Source: Mytilus edulis (Eukaryota > Mollusca > Bivalvia > Mytilida > Mytilidae). Taken from it: a stretch of DNA of 64,000 nt. The translations under genes were made by a program, and so were the position numbers. Where the stretch lies: the NCBI RefSeq assembly GCF_963676685.1, contig NC_092355.1, forward strand, positions 72,817,176-72,881,175, in the 5' to 3' direction. Positions 1 through 10,935 of the stretch are shown one piece after another. Under the pieces are notes generated by a model, which saw nothing but the letters and a program-made list of their open reading frames with translations, did not search any database and was not told the origin of the DNA. Each line of letters starts with the position of its first letter. The first letter of the stretch is position 1.

Positions 1-679
1 CACTATCTTAAAGAGTCATTTCATTTAGTGATACGTTTATTGTCCTTTATATGTAAGCAAAGTTGTTTTGAGGGTCTGTTGACACTTAATATCAATTAAT
101 CGGTGATTGAATATTAAAGTTTGATGACAAATAATCAGTTTAATTTCATTCAAAATTGTCATTTCTTCGGTGTTCGCTTATCAGACAAAGATATTTCTGT
201 CCAAAAAGTTTTTAAACCATTACTTGGATTTATTCAAAGTTTGACTAGTTTACAGAATTGTGTCAGTGCGAATTTAGTTTTTGTTCACAAAACATTTTCC
301 CCTTCATGGCCTGCAGAAGTACGATACACTTACATTTTTGATAAAATCTTATCCTATAACAACGCATTATTTTGATTTCCAACGATATCTTTTCTAATAG
401 AGCTTGAACTACGCATATAGTTTTTCCCTATGCACTAACTTATTTGAAGGTAAACGTATGACCTTCTTTTAAAAAAACATTTGTAATAATACAATCAAGC
501 TAGGTAATGCAGTATTTTTAAATGTAATTTTCTATAGATATATTTATATTGTCGAATTTTGAAAAGCACCAATTATTAAGGAGATTCCCAATGTCATGTG
601 TTATATTATGTTATATTATGTTTGAACGTTGAAATAACGGGATATTATAACATCTAAATGTTCCATAATTACACTGAAA
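1..679. other. AT-rich DNA upstream of membrane-protein copy A
   Basis: No gene recognised. An 84-codon open stretch at 121-375 (TTG start) shows no recognisable protein. A short direct repeat of 'ttatattatg' lies near 601-620. The homology to the other membrane-protein loci appears to begin only near the start codon at 680. Confidence 0.5.
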
Positions 680-1358
680 ATGACTATCGACTTTTACTCA
701 GACATTGGGTGTTCATTTCTGTTACATTTTTTTGAAAATGTAGCCTGTTATGATAAAACAAAAGACAACACCGAAAAATGAAAAAGAGAAACACACTTTA
801 AAATGGAAAAGACGAATTTGAATGATTCGTATTACATTGGGATTTATATTTAACAACATTGCTGCTTTTATAAATGTGTGTGTGGTGAATAGAAACATAT
901 TCATAGACGGAGAAGTTGCTCTGGGATTTGTTTATAACTATTGTTTTGTTTAATGTGATAGCATACATCACTATTGAAGTAGTTTTTTGGATTGGTTTGT
1001 TGTATGCTGATGACGATCCGAATCACAAAGAAATATTGACCTGTATTATATTGTACAGAATATATGAAATAAAATTTGATATTTTATTGTTTTTCTACAG
1101 TCTGGTTTTATCAAACTTGGAAATGACAGAGTTTACAACCGCCACAACTGTACTTGGTTGTTTAGACATAGTTATAAATATCATTTTACTTGGAAGGAAT
1201 TGTTATGACTTGCTAAAGTTAAACAAAAAACTCACGTACAAAAGAAGTTATTATTTGTAGTGTTCTGCTATGTGTCGTGCCTTTCATCTGTTATAGGAAT
1301 TGCAATATTGATTTTTGTATTTTATACACCATTAAAAAAGGAAAATGATCGCATTTAA
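680..1358 (+). pseudogene. Frameshifted copy A of the four/five-TM membrane protein family
   Basis: This is a paralogue of the intact gene at 20,524-21,117. It starts with an aligned ATG (MTIDFYSDIGCSFLL) and contains the family landmarks: a basic KRR stretch, ITLGFIFN, a RIYEIKFDIL segment and TEFTTATTVLGCLDI. The frame is broken at least three times: a TGA near 779-781 after 'NTEK', an extra T around 930 (gggatttg against gggattg in the intact copy), and a further shift around 1213, after which a last hydrophobic helix (LLFVVFCYVSCLSSVIGIAIL) continues in another frame to TAA at 1358. The longest open piece is 916-1260. No introns are evident in any copy. It is probably a dead or dying copy; the alternative is assembly indels in a functional gene, which several independent breaks make less likely. 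No IAP exons follow it, unlike the other two copies. Confidence 0.75.
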
Positions 1359-1754
1359 ATTAATTTAGTTTTTCAATGAATAAATATCAATTTGTGCATA
1401 ATATTTATTGAAATTGTTGATATTGTAATCATATAGTATACCGTAAGCTTGAACAATGTGTTTTCAACTCGTTATGGTAGTTGTAAAGCTCTAAGTTAAC
1501 CTCTAAAGGGAAACGTCATATACATTACTGTTGAATAACTATATGTTTTGTGTCTTTTATAGATCAGACGTTAATTGGTCAAATACTAAGGTTCAGTAAT
1601 TGGAGGTTTTTGATAAATCTATTTCATTGCGGAAAGGTTAATGACAAGTTCTGAATATACTTTGTTGGAGTAAAACATTTGATAGAAATATATTTGTCTA
1701 ATTTTATATAGAATAGACCGTTGGTTTCCCCTTTTGAATAGTTTTACACTAGTA
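1359..1754. other. No recognised feature
   Basis: AT-rich DNA after copy A. A possible polyadenylation signal (aataaa) lies near 1380. I see no coding or repeat structure here. Confidence 0.4.
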
Positions 1755-1895
1755 ATTTATAGCTTGCTGTTCGGTGTGAGCCAAGGCTCCGTGTTGGAGG
1801 CCGCACCTTGACCTATAACGGTTTACGTTTATAAATTGTTACATGGATGGAGAATTGTCTCATTGGCACTCATACCACATCTTCCTATATTTAGT
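1755..1895 (+). repeat. Family R1 dispersed repeat (mussel-type short element)
   Basis: Contains the core 'gcttgctgttcggtgtgagcc', 'tccgtgttggaggccg', 'accttgacctataa', 'gttacatggatggag' and 'cattggcactcatacca'. Related copies in this window lie near 10,795-10,935 (reverse), 12,785-13,190 (long form), 15,045-15,140, 23,900-24,180 (reverse), 27,610-27,680, 35,640-35,740, 48,595-48,890 (reverse), 58,460-58,570 and 61,990-62,140. Multi-copy status is seen directly. The association with mussel genomes is from memory. Confidence 0.85.
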
Positions 1896-2529
1896 AATTA
1901 TTTTCTTTATCATCTCAAATCATCTGCTCATCTGTGATCTTTAGTCAACTAGTCGGGTTTTAGTAACTTTATTATTAAAAATTATCAACTTGTCATAATG
2001 AGTTGGGCTACAACATGGCATGAAACATGAAACATGCATTATATTAAAGTCTGCAAAAAAAAAAATTATTGATGAAAGTTTTTTAAATTTCGAAATTTAA
2101 TTTGAGAACGGCAATATCTTTTTATTTTGACCATGACCTTGCATGCACCCATCTTTCACAGTTATGGCTATTTAATCGGGTTTGAACTCTTAATTTTAGT
2201 TGCATCATGGTAAATCATGCATATCAGGACACAGGAACATTATTATATATATAGCAGAAACTCCGGCAATTTTGTAATGTATAAAAACGTGATCATTCCA
2301 CATTGTATCAAGTCGCTCGTCGTCATAAATATTTAGAGTCAGTATAGTTGAATTGTATAAGAAAACCTAGAGACATGTTACAGTAGATTATGTCCGTGAA
2401 GAAAATGTGTCTCCCGGACTTTGTTTCCTAGTGAATGACGTTCATACCTAGAATTTTTCAAGAAAAGTTTGACCCTAGAAAATGCTCATAAGAAAAAAAG
2501 TTCATGGCTATTAATTTATGTATGGCTCT
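1896..2529. other. No recognised feature
   Basis: AT-rich non-coding DNA. A short poly-A run is at about 2056. No open frame of note and no repeat shared with the rest of the window was seen. Confidence 0.35.
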
Positions 2530-3642
2530 TATTAAGTCTTTCCACTTTTCTGTGGAAAGACTTATTGTTTTTTTTTCTGATCATTATTATTTTTTTTTTC
2601 TTCCGCAAAATTTTGTTCTTGCGATAAATGTTTGTTTCGCAATATGTCGCTTAGATATTTCTCATATGGTATCGTATAGTTTATGCGCTTTTAGATTTCA
2701 CCCTGCTAAGGCGAACCATTTTCTTTGTAAGAGTTATCTCCCTATTCACTGTTTATCATCTGTGTGCATCTCCTTCGTAACAAAAAATGATAGTGACAAA
2801 ATTCCTTTTACAAGTTGTTTGTTACATCCTCAGGAATTTTTGGCTAATTTGGATCGAATCGATTCGATGAATTTTTATAGGAGTTATCTACCTTTAACAA
2901 ATAAATTTGTCGGTATGTTTTTTAACTCATAAACCGTTAACCGTATAACCCTAGAATGGTTTTTTTGAGTCTCCTGGGTCCTAACTTAGAAAATGAGTTC
3001 AAGGTCAAAGGTCAAGGTCAAGTTCTCAATTTTGACTTTTGTTTGTTTTTGCATTTTCCCCGACACTTTGAGAGATACATATAAAAGAACAAGTGAAAAA
3101 TGTCTGCTTTATTGTAATGAAGGTATGCTACATTTAGTCTTATACAATTAAATGGCATCTTATAGGAGTTGGTGCCCCTGAAATGTCTTGATATGAGGTT
3201 ATTTGATTATAACTTCAATTAAATTCATTATAAAGACATTTGACCTTATACAAAAGGTTAAGTGACTAATGACCTTGAAGAATGGCTACCGGAAGAGACC
3301 TTGAGAAAACCGGAAGTAGTGTTTTTTGCAATTCTTTCACATAAAAGTACTCAGAATCCATATATTTTGTCATATCGATACATAAACTGATTACTGAAGA
3401 CTAAAAATGACTTCCAACAAACCGGAAGTGGCAAATTATCTCCCATTCTACATACAAAAGTATATAGAAAATATATATTTTTGGAATCAGTGTGAAAGAA
3501 GCTATCATATGAGACCGGAAGTAGCATATTATCTCTCATATATCTTATATCACTCAAAAATATAATTAAACCATTATTTATTGCATCAGTATGAAGAAAC
3601 TAGCTACTTATCCAAATTTCTTTGATGTGGAAAGACTTTCAA
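2530..3642. mobile_element. Putative non-autonomous element bounded by 'aagtctttccac' ends
   Basis: The left end carries a perfect hairpin, aagtctttccac-(6 nt)-gtggaaagactt (2534-2563). The right end has gtggaaagactt at about 3625-3636, inverted with respect to the left end. Inside, a motif of the form 'accggaagt(a/g)...attatctccca' recurs near 3310, 3421 and 3515, and a pyrimidine-rich tract follows the hairpin. A 142-codon open frame at 2504-2932 spans the left end and resembles no protein I know, so it is probably incidental. Family recognition as a bivalve repeat is from memory. Confidence 0.5.
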
Positions 3643-3724
3643 TTTTACCTGTATTTTGTCGATAAAGCCATGCTCGGAATATTGAAGTGGCACATGTATG
3701 TCTTCTCCTTTTATATGTATAAAT

Positions 3725-3950
3725 TGTAACTTCTTGGATAAGAAATTACTGTTTTACTTGTTCTCTCTATAAAGAAATAACATACAAAATGGGGTGCACA
3801 CTGAATTCTTAATTCCATTTTAAACCGGAGTAGATCATAACAAAAACGTTGATGACTTCTAGGGCACATGACAAAATTATATCTATAAGCTGATCAACAA
3901 AACAATGTCAGCCAATCAGAAGACTGTTAAACTAGAAATTTAATTATTGG
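3725..3950. repeat. Family R7 repeat fragment (paralogue of 17.47-17.79 kb)
   Basis: Shares 'aaataacataca/aaaa...ggtgcacac' and a long downstream stretch, including 'acaaaattatatctat', 'gtcagccaatcagaagac' and 'aaatttaattatt', with 17,515-17,790. The hairpin of the other copy is degraded here. The palindromic element at 3951-4720 sits immediately after this fragment. Confidence 0.65.
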
Positions 3951-4720
3951 TATATATGTTGTGTACAAGTTATCATTTTGTACAAATTATAATTTGTACA
4001 AAAAAATTGTACAAATTATAATTTGTATTTTGACTTTGTACAAATTGTAATTTGTACAAAAAGTGCCTGTACACATTATAATTTGTACAAAATAAGGCTA
4101 AATTTCACTTATAACTTGTACAATATTTTAAATATAATAAGTTTCAAATCAAATGATAAAAAATAAATTCAATTTCAATTACGAATCAATATGAAACACA
4201 CTGATAACTCTTTTTACAATACTATACAATAACATATAATGCTCTTATTTGTTTGAGCAGGTTAGCGAACCATGACACCTCGAATTACACAATACATTTT
4301 GCTTTTTACATTTAAAAATTGCTGAACTTCTTGATAAAATTTATCCTGTTGATCAACAATACTAACCATTTTTTTAACACCTTAACTTTTACTTTTGTAA
4401 ATGACCATGTGAAACACCAGTGAACAGGAGTTCAATTTATAACCTCAAGGCAAAATAAAGGAATCAATATATATTTAAAAATAGCATTGAACAGTTTTTA
4501 TAGTGGGTATCAATACATTTTTATCACAATATCCATATGATAAATTGTTGTACAAGTTATAAGTGAAATTTAGCCTTATTTTGTACAAATTATAATTTGT
4601 ACAGGCACTTTTTGTACAAATTATAACTTGTACAAAGTCAAATTACAAATTATAATTTGTACAATTGTTTTGTACAAATTATAATTTGTACAAAATGATA
4701 ACTTGTACACAACATATATA
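3951..4720. mobile_element. 770-bp MITE-like element with ~175-bp terminal inverted repeats
   Basis: The left arm (about 3951-4130) and right arm (about 4546-4720) are inverted copies. Both run from 'tatatatgttgtgtacaagt' inward through repeated palindromes of the type tgtacaaattataa/ttataatttgtaca to 'gctaaatttcacttataact'. The 415-bp centre is unique AT-rich DNA without a gene. The 66-codon frame on the minus strand (4621-4821) is an artefact of the palindromes. The terminal TATATA could include a TA-type target duplication, but this cannot be fixed by eye. The structure fits a non-autonomous DNA transposon. Confidence 0.85.
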
Positions 4721-5995
4721 CAAATATTTAAATTGGAAATTTGATGATTATGTGTTGTAGTATGTGTATTGACAACATACGTCTGTAAAACAAACAAACT
4801 TTGCATCACATTATCAATCATACCACAATGATTGTTACTTCTCTAACAGTGACTTTATTGGACACCGACTAGTCCCATCTAGGCTATTTTAGATTAACAA
4901 TGTTCCGTTCCACTATGATCTCACAAATATTATCTTTGGTCCACAAAAATGTACATATTGCAGTTTAAATATGACATACTTTACGCTGAGTAGGAGTTTT
5001 ACTTGAAAAGCTTGTCTAGATATTTATGTTCAATTATTGATTCTTGATAAAATTGACAACATAACAGGACATTTTTATATCAGATGTATTATAAGCCCAA
5101 GAACCGAACATGCAAATATGGCTCAATTTCTGTTTCTTCCAAGTGGCTCTCAAGTAAGTGTTCAAAATGAGCTAATTTTATTGACGTCGGACGCCAAATG
5201 TTATCCTAGTACAACCGATATGAAATCTTTCTTTCACATGTTTCAGATGCCACAACAGAGGGAAATACAAATGTAAATATATCACTGTATTGACCATAAA
5301 AAAATCAACTTAAAGAACACTGTTTGGAAAGATCAATATTTAACGTAACTTTCTCAAATATGCTGGAAACTTTGAAAATATGCTTTCATTCTATCATTTG
5401 TATTATGTTTATCACATGTCAGTATTCATATCAGATCTATTATCGGTCCGAGGTTCAATTTCAACCAAAGGATCGAAGGCTCGGGGCTGATTCCATACAT
5501 ATAACAAAGGGGGAAAACCGTTGTCAAACAAAAGTATCCTAATTTGTTTAAAACCATAAATCCAACCTTTCGTTATTTTCATAAAAAAACATTATAAACA
5601 TATATTACTCCCTTTTATGTCTATGATACCCAGGTGTAAAATAATTACAACAAATATTAAACAAACTTAACAACCAATACGAAGTTGTACTTGAAAATGT
5701 CAAAATTTCACTAAATGCTATATTCATAAATTATCTAATATTATGCATAATGAAAATATAAAAGTGAAGAAAAAAGACTGTTGACACTACACGAAAAGGC
5801 AGATTTACAACAATTTGGACAGTCACGTAAATGTTTGACAAATGTTACTACTTTTCTGCCAGATATATTTGCGGACCTGCTAATGTATATGTAAATGGAT
5901 TATTCCTTTGACATTATTTAGAAGGTTGTCAAAGATACGCTAAAGATAATTATTTTTGACTTTAGTCATTCTCCAAAGATATGTAAAGATATGTA
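4721..5995. other. Mostly featureless; one weak exon-like stretch
   Basis: A 79-codon open stretch at 5037-5276 (TTG start) contains a good donor-like site, 'ctctcaa|gtaagt', at about 5153, and its translation (NITGHFYIRCIISPRTEHAN) is not low complexity. I recognise no domain, so an old exon remnant is possible but unsupported. The rest is AT-rich with no repeat shared in the window. Confidence 0.3.
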
Positions 5996-6000
5996 AAAAA

Positions 6001-6630
6001 ACGTTTGTCGATATCGTTCATGTATGTAAAGAAATGTATTTTATTTACTAATACTTTCCAGTATTATAGTTATTTTGATAAATATTGATATTTGCAACAT
6101 ATCTTTACAGACGAATGCAAAGTTTTGAGAGACCGCGGTTTATAAAACATTTACAACCAATGTAAATGCTGTCAAATGTTTGTGTAATATTTGCAAACGT
6201 TTGTCAATATCGTTCATGTATTTAAAGAAATGTATTTTATTTACTAATACTTTTCAGTATTATAGTTATTTTGATAAATATCGATATTTGCAACATATCT
6301 TTACAGACGTATGCAAAGTTTTGAGAGACCGCGGTTTATAAAATATTTACAACCAATGTAAATGCTGTCAAATGTTTGTGTTATATTTGAAAACGTTTGT
6401 CGATATCGTTCATGTATGATAAGAAATGTATTTTATTAACTAATACTTTCCAGCATTATAGTTATTTTGATAAATATTGATATTTGCAACATATCTTCAC
6501 AGACGTATGCAAAGTTTTGAGAGACCGCGGTTAATAAAACATTTAAAACCAATGTAAATGCTGTCAAATATTTGTGTAATATTTGCAAACGTTTGTCGAT
6601 ATCGTCTATATATGTAAAGAAATGTATTGT
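6001..6630 (+). repeat. 196-bp tandem satellite, three full copies plus a partial
   Basis: The marker 'acgtttgtcgatatcgttca' recurs at 6001, 6197, 6393 and 6589, an exact 196-bp spacing three times. Each unit also carries 'gacgtatgcaaagttttgag', 'gaccgcggtt' and 'aatgctgtcaaat'. Copies differ by a few substitutions and single-base indels. A less regular start lies upstream (about 5940-6000). No coding potential is evident; the frame at 6436-6642 on the minus strand is incidental. Confidence 0.9.
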
Positions 6631-7655
6631 ATAGACTCCCAAAAAATTAGAAAGGGTCTTATATATTATAAGACTTTTTGCAGCAAATTTTACGTATTGA
6701 TGGTTTCAGAGACCGTGAAAATAATTTGAATTGATTAAGTAGATATTGTTCTTCCCGAATTCAAAACAGAACTTATTGAAGTTATGATATTAAAAATGGG
6801 AGGGTGCTTTTTAAATGTCGGACCGATATGTTTTTTTTATTTGAATGGTTAAGAAAATCTTCAAAGCTTTACTCCAGAACCATGGAAACTATTTAAAACT
6901 TTAATGAGGATTTTTTAAGATCTTGCTGGTATAAAAAAAACACAAATGCTTTAAAATGTATATAGCTTTCCTTACAGCAGGGTTACAATTCGATATGCTT
7001 GTTTGTATCCGAACACAAACTTTAACTTATACGACGAATTGTAACAGTAAATTGATAATTTGTTATAGCTTAAAGACACATAATGAATGGGTTGATGGAT
7101 TGATTTGTGTAAACGTCCAGCTGCAAATGCTACATGAATCTCAGGTGTAGGGAGAAATGCACTAATATGATAACACTGTACTAAATTGTAAGCAGCATAA
7201 CTTTTTGTACTTCAAAATATGAAAATACGATGTCATTCAAGAATGAACTCTTAGCTAGGAAACGATCGTGGTATACTATACGAATGAACCATCATAACTT
7301 ACAGAGAATAGAAGATTTTGATGGATAAAGAAATTTACACAATACATCAAACAGAGCTCGAGAATATACTTACAATTTAACGTTACAATTGAATCAACAA
7401 TTTCTTACCACATGCCAACACTCTGCACGAAAAAAAAAAATGGCGTGTCTCAACAATATTCGAAAATTTAAACAGAAATACCGAGCATAGCCCTTGCTAT
7501 CTCTTCTATGTCTAAAGTTCATTTCAATACATAATTTCTCTTCCAATGTTCAACTACTTTGAAATAAATTCCAATATTACACATTTCTCTTCCAATGTTT
7601 AATTATTTGAAAATAAAGGCCCTAAATTGCCTCATTCAACTTTATCGAATACACC
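6631..7655. other. No recognised feature
   Basis: AT-rich DNA with short open frames only (for example 6956-7150). Near 7500-7620 a local duplication of 'atttctcttccaatgtt' occurs twice about 60 bp apart. Otherwise nothing is seen. Confidence 0.35.
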
Positions 7656-7659
7656 TGTG

Positions 7660-8225
7660 ACTAATAAAGGCAAAAGTATTAACCGCTGTTCAAAATTCAT
7701 TAATCGATAGAGAAAAAAAATCCGGGTTACAAACTAAAACTGAGGGAAACGCATCAAATATAAGAGAACTACGACACAACAGAAACACAACATTAAATGT
7801 AACACACACAGAAACGAACTATAATATAACAATGGCCATTTCCCTGGTACAGGGCATTTGAAAATACAAATGGTGGGTTGAATTTGGTTTTATAGCATGC
7901 CAAACCTCCCGCTTTAATGGCGATGTTAATAATAACATTACACTGACAACACTACAAATACATTGGAGAAAATATTGGACAGAGAATCAAATGAATGAGG
8001 GACGAAAGATACCAAAGGGACAGTCAAACTCATAAATCTAAAACAAACTGACAACGCCATGACTAAAAATGAAAAATAATAGCCAACAAAAGGTACCAGG
8101 TGAAACATTTAATACGCCAGACGTGCGCTACTTGCACACAAGACTAACCAGTGACACTAAGTTTGGAAGCCAAAACAAGAACAAGGTTGAAAAGCACTGA
8201 GGTCAAAAGTCTTACAAAGTTGTAA
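7660..8225 (+). repeat. Composite R3 + R2 repeat, interrupted by an R5 fragment
   Basis: The R3 module (7660-7990) contains 'ccgggttacaaactaaaac', 'tgagggaaacgcat', 'acacagaaacgaact' and 'atgccaaacctc'. It is followed by an R5 fragment in reverse orientation ('gacaacgccatgac', about 7990-8070), then an R2 module starting 'acgccagacgtgcgc' at about 8113. The same R3-then-R2 order occurs at 18,555-19,040 and 22,775-23,540, so R3 and R2 are probably parts of one longer element. Confidence 0.75.
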
Positions 8226-8404
8226 CCAATGCGCTTGGGACAAGAACATCATTATTATTTAGATTTTAGAATAATTCCTACTTTTGTGAACAGTAAATTT
8301 TATAAAATGACTATAGACATGATTAAAAATCAGTGTAACGCTCAAAATGACGTCTCATTTGAATTTGTAAATAAACTCATCATAGATACTAGGACTAAAT
8401 GTTA

Positions 8405-8570
8405 TATATACGCCAGACGCGCGTCTCGTCCACAAAAGACCCATCAGTGACGCTCGAATCCCAAAAAGTAATAAAAAAAAAGAAAAAAAAAAGCTAAATA
8501 AAGTACGAAGTTGAAGAGCATTGAGATCCAAAATTCCTAAAAGTGTTGCCAAATACAGCTCAGGTAAAAC
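8405..8570 (+). repeat. Family R2 repeat
   Basis: Begins 'acgccagacgcgcgtctcgt', then 'catcagtgacgctcgaat', 'agtacgaagttgaagagcat' and 'gccaaatacagctcaggtaa'. Related copies are near 8113, 18,972, 23,440, 36,424, 45,980, 51,875 and 52,555. The short frames overlapping it on both strands are repeat-derived. Confidence 0.85.
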
Positions 8571-8879
8571 GAGTTCCCAATAATTTGTACGGAAGTCGAG
8601 ATTGGATTTGTATGACTATATTTACAGTGAAAATTGCAATACTAATTAATATCAAATTGTAGAAGTAATTATATAATTAATAGTAATATCTAGCAATGTC
8701 GGTGTTTGTTCTGAAATAAACGTGAAACTAAATATATCGTGTAAATTTCGTTGATCCAAACTAAAATTTAATTCATGAACTAAATGATATTTAGCATGCA
8801 CAACAGAGTGTAATAAAAAATCTAGTACTTCATCAGGATAGCTCAAAGACAAAAATTTGAAATCCAAAGAAGTATAAGT

Positions 8880-9075
8880 ACCGAAACCGTTGAAGAGCTA
8901 TATGTCAAAAATACCTTAAATAAATAGACAAGTTCATCGAAAGCTAACTTTGCCTGAGGGACAATTTAGTAAAGTTTGTTAAATCATATAAATACTGAAG
9001 TCTTGATTTCTGAGCTGATGATACCCTCGGGGACTGATAGTCCACCGTCAGAGGTATCGATCCAGTGATGTAAAA
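8880..9075 (+). repeat. Family R2b fragment
   Basis: Contains 'tgataccctcggggactgat' and 'agtccaccgtcagaggtatcga', matching the tail of the tandem R2b units at 25.8-26.7 kb. The 5' half is degraded. Confidence 0.6.
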
Positions 9076-10794
9076 AATTAAAAACAAAACGTTAACATGT
9101 ACAACGGCTTGTTATAAAAACTCTAGAACTACTCGATTTGGTACATAAATGTTGCAATTCTTAGGCTGCATCTAATTGCCAACAATCAAAATAAATATTT
9201 TACTCGGTCAGTGCACTCAACACAATGTCCCAAATGGATAGAATGACAGGCCAACTGTTCAAATCGACTGTTCAGCAGAGAATGGCAGGATAAATCACCT
9301 TGTCTATTATCGCGAGATTTCATTTAAGATAATTAATGGGAACATAATTGTGTTTAGTTTACGTGTGAGTTACACTAACGAAACACCGAGTTTAGGTCAA
9401 TATGAACCGGGCCTTTGTAATTCAATAGCATGTCATTGACAGTAATCGAAAAGTAATATAATTAGATACAAATAAAAGAGTAATCGATTAATAGAATACA
9501 AAACAATTCTTCAAGATTATTAATCGATTACATTTGTCAGTAAACGAACCTATCACTGGTTCAAAAGTCATAAATCGATTGAGAGGAAACAAACTTACAC
9601 CAAGGGAAACACTGACTTGGAACAGTACATTTAAAAATAACATGGTAGGTTTAACCTGGATTTTGTGGCTAGTCGTGCTTTATTGCAATGTCAACTATAC
9701 CACTAAAATGAAAACTTTTCATGACGGGAATATCGTACAAAAAAAATCAAGAATACTCAAAACAGTTAAAAAATAATAATATAATAATACAATTCGACAT
9801 GTTAATCACAGTATAACAAAGAATAACTTAAATTAATTTAGGACAGTTCATAAACCAGCTTAATAAGATAACGAACTGTGTGTCTGTAACACGAATGTAT
9901 CAACGCCACAAAAGCTAACATTACAGGTAAAGTTCTAAAAATTGACTAGGATGGAAATCAAGATTATATTTCAAATTATGCCATGCCTGATGCAGTCACA
10001 TAGAAAGAACACATCTTTTCTAGATAATTTGAAAGGAAGGAATAAAATTGCCTGCATATTGTTTAAAATCATTGGAGAAACAGATTCCACCACCAAATCT
10101 CGTTAAAGACGACATGTATCCGATCTCGTCAGTTAAATATTACATATTAAAAACGGTCGGCGAACCTCCAGTTTTAAGTTTTTTCTCTGTGAGTTTCATC
10201 AGGCATGGTCGACGTAAGGTAATTCAGAGGAGATCAAGAAAATTCGACGTCATAAACGAATTTTGACCAATGAAGAACTGAGATCAAACGAACCACACGT
10301 TGATTAATTGAAAATAATCAAAATGTCAGAAAAGGATGAATCGTGCAAAAATTATAGAAAGTACATTACAATGTCCGAAGTCTCCTATTTCAAAGATATA
10401 AAATTATTATATTTATAACTAGAATACGCATGAATTAACCTCTCTAATTATTACAGTTTATTAAACTGCCAATATAGTACATTTTTAAACCTGGGGCAAT
10501 ATAATGTAATCTCCTCTTAAATTATACATTATTAAAATCAAAACAGAGTTGGCATCTCTTTGATTGGAATTCCGTGATAATCTGAAGTTGGGACTTTTTA
10601 AATGTTTAATTATCAGCAATGCATATTTTTAGTGTCAAATGGGGTACATGTATTTATTTCTGGACAAAAATAGCCTAGTCATTTGTACATTTTTAAAAAG
10701 ATATAATAACCAATCAACTGTTTATCTATTCTATCTAAATTTCCTAATTTTATTAAAAGTTACGCTGCAATATCAATGTAGTACAGGACTTTAC
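9076..10794. other. No gene recognised; two weak open stretches
   Basis: Open stretches of 80 codons (9534-9776) and 72 codons (10,048-10,266) begin at TTG, show no known motif and no supporting splice architecture. 'atcgatta' motifs cluster around 9480-9570. No repeat shared with the rest of the window was seen. Confidence 0.35.
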
Positions 10795-10935
10795 ATAATA
10801 TATAGAAGAGATGTGGTATGAGTGCCAACTAGACCATTTTCAATCCAAGTAACATCTGCTAAAGTTAAACCATCAAAGATCAAAGTCCGCTCTAAAACAC
10901 GGAGCCTCGGCTCACACCGAACAGCAAGCCACAAA
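10795..10935 (-). repeat. Family R1 repeat, reverse orientation
   Basis: Reads 'agatgtggtatgagtgccaa' through 'acggagcctcggctcacacc' and 'gaacagcaagcc', the reverse complement of the core at 1755-1895. Confidence 0.85.

Noticed and set aside
2504..2932. 142-codon plus-strand frame, longest unassigned ATG-like frame in the first 10 kb
   Set aside because: It spans the hairpin end of a putative repeat and its poly-T tract; the peptide has no recognisable domain.
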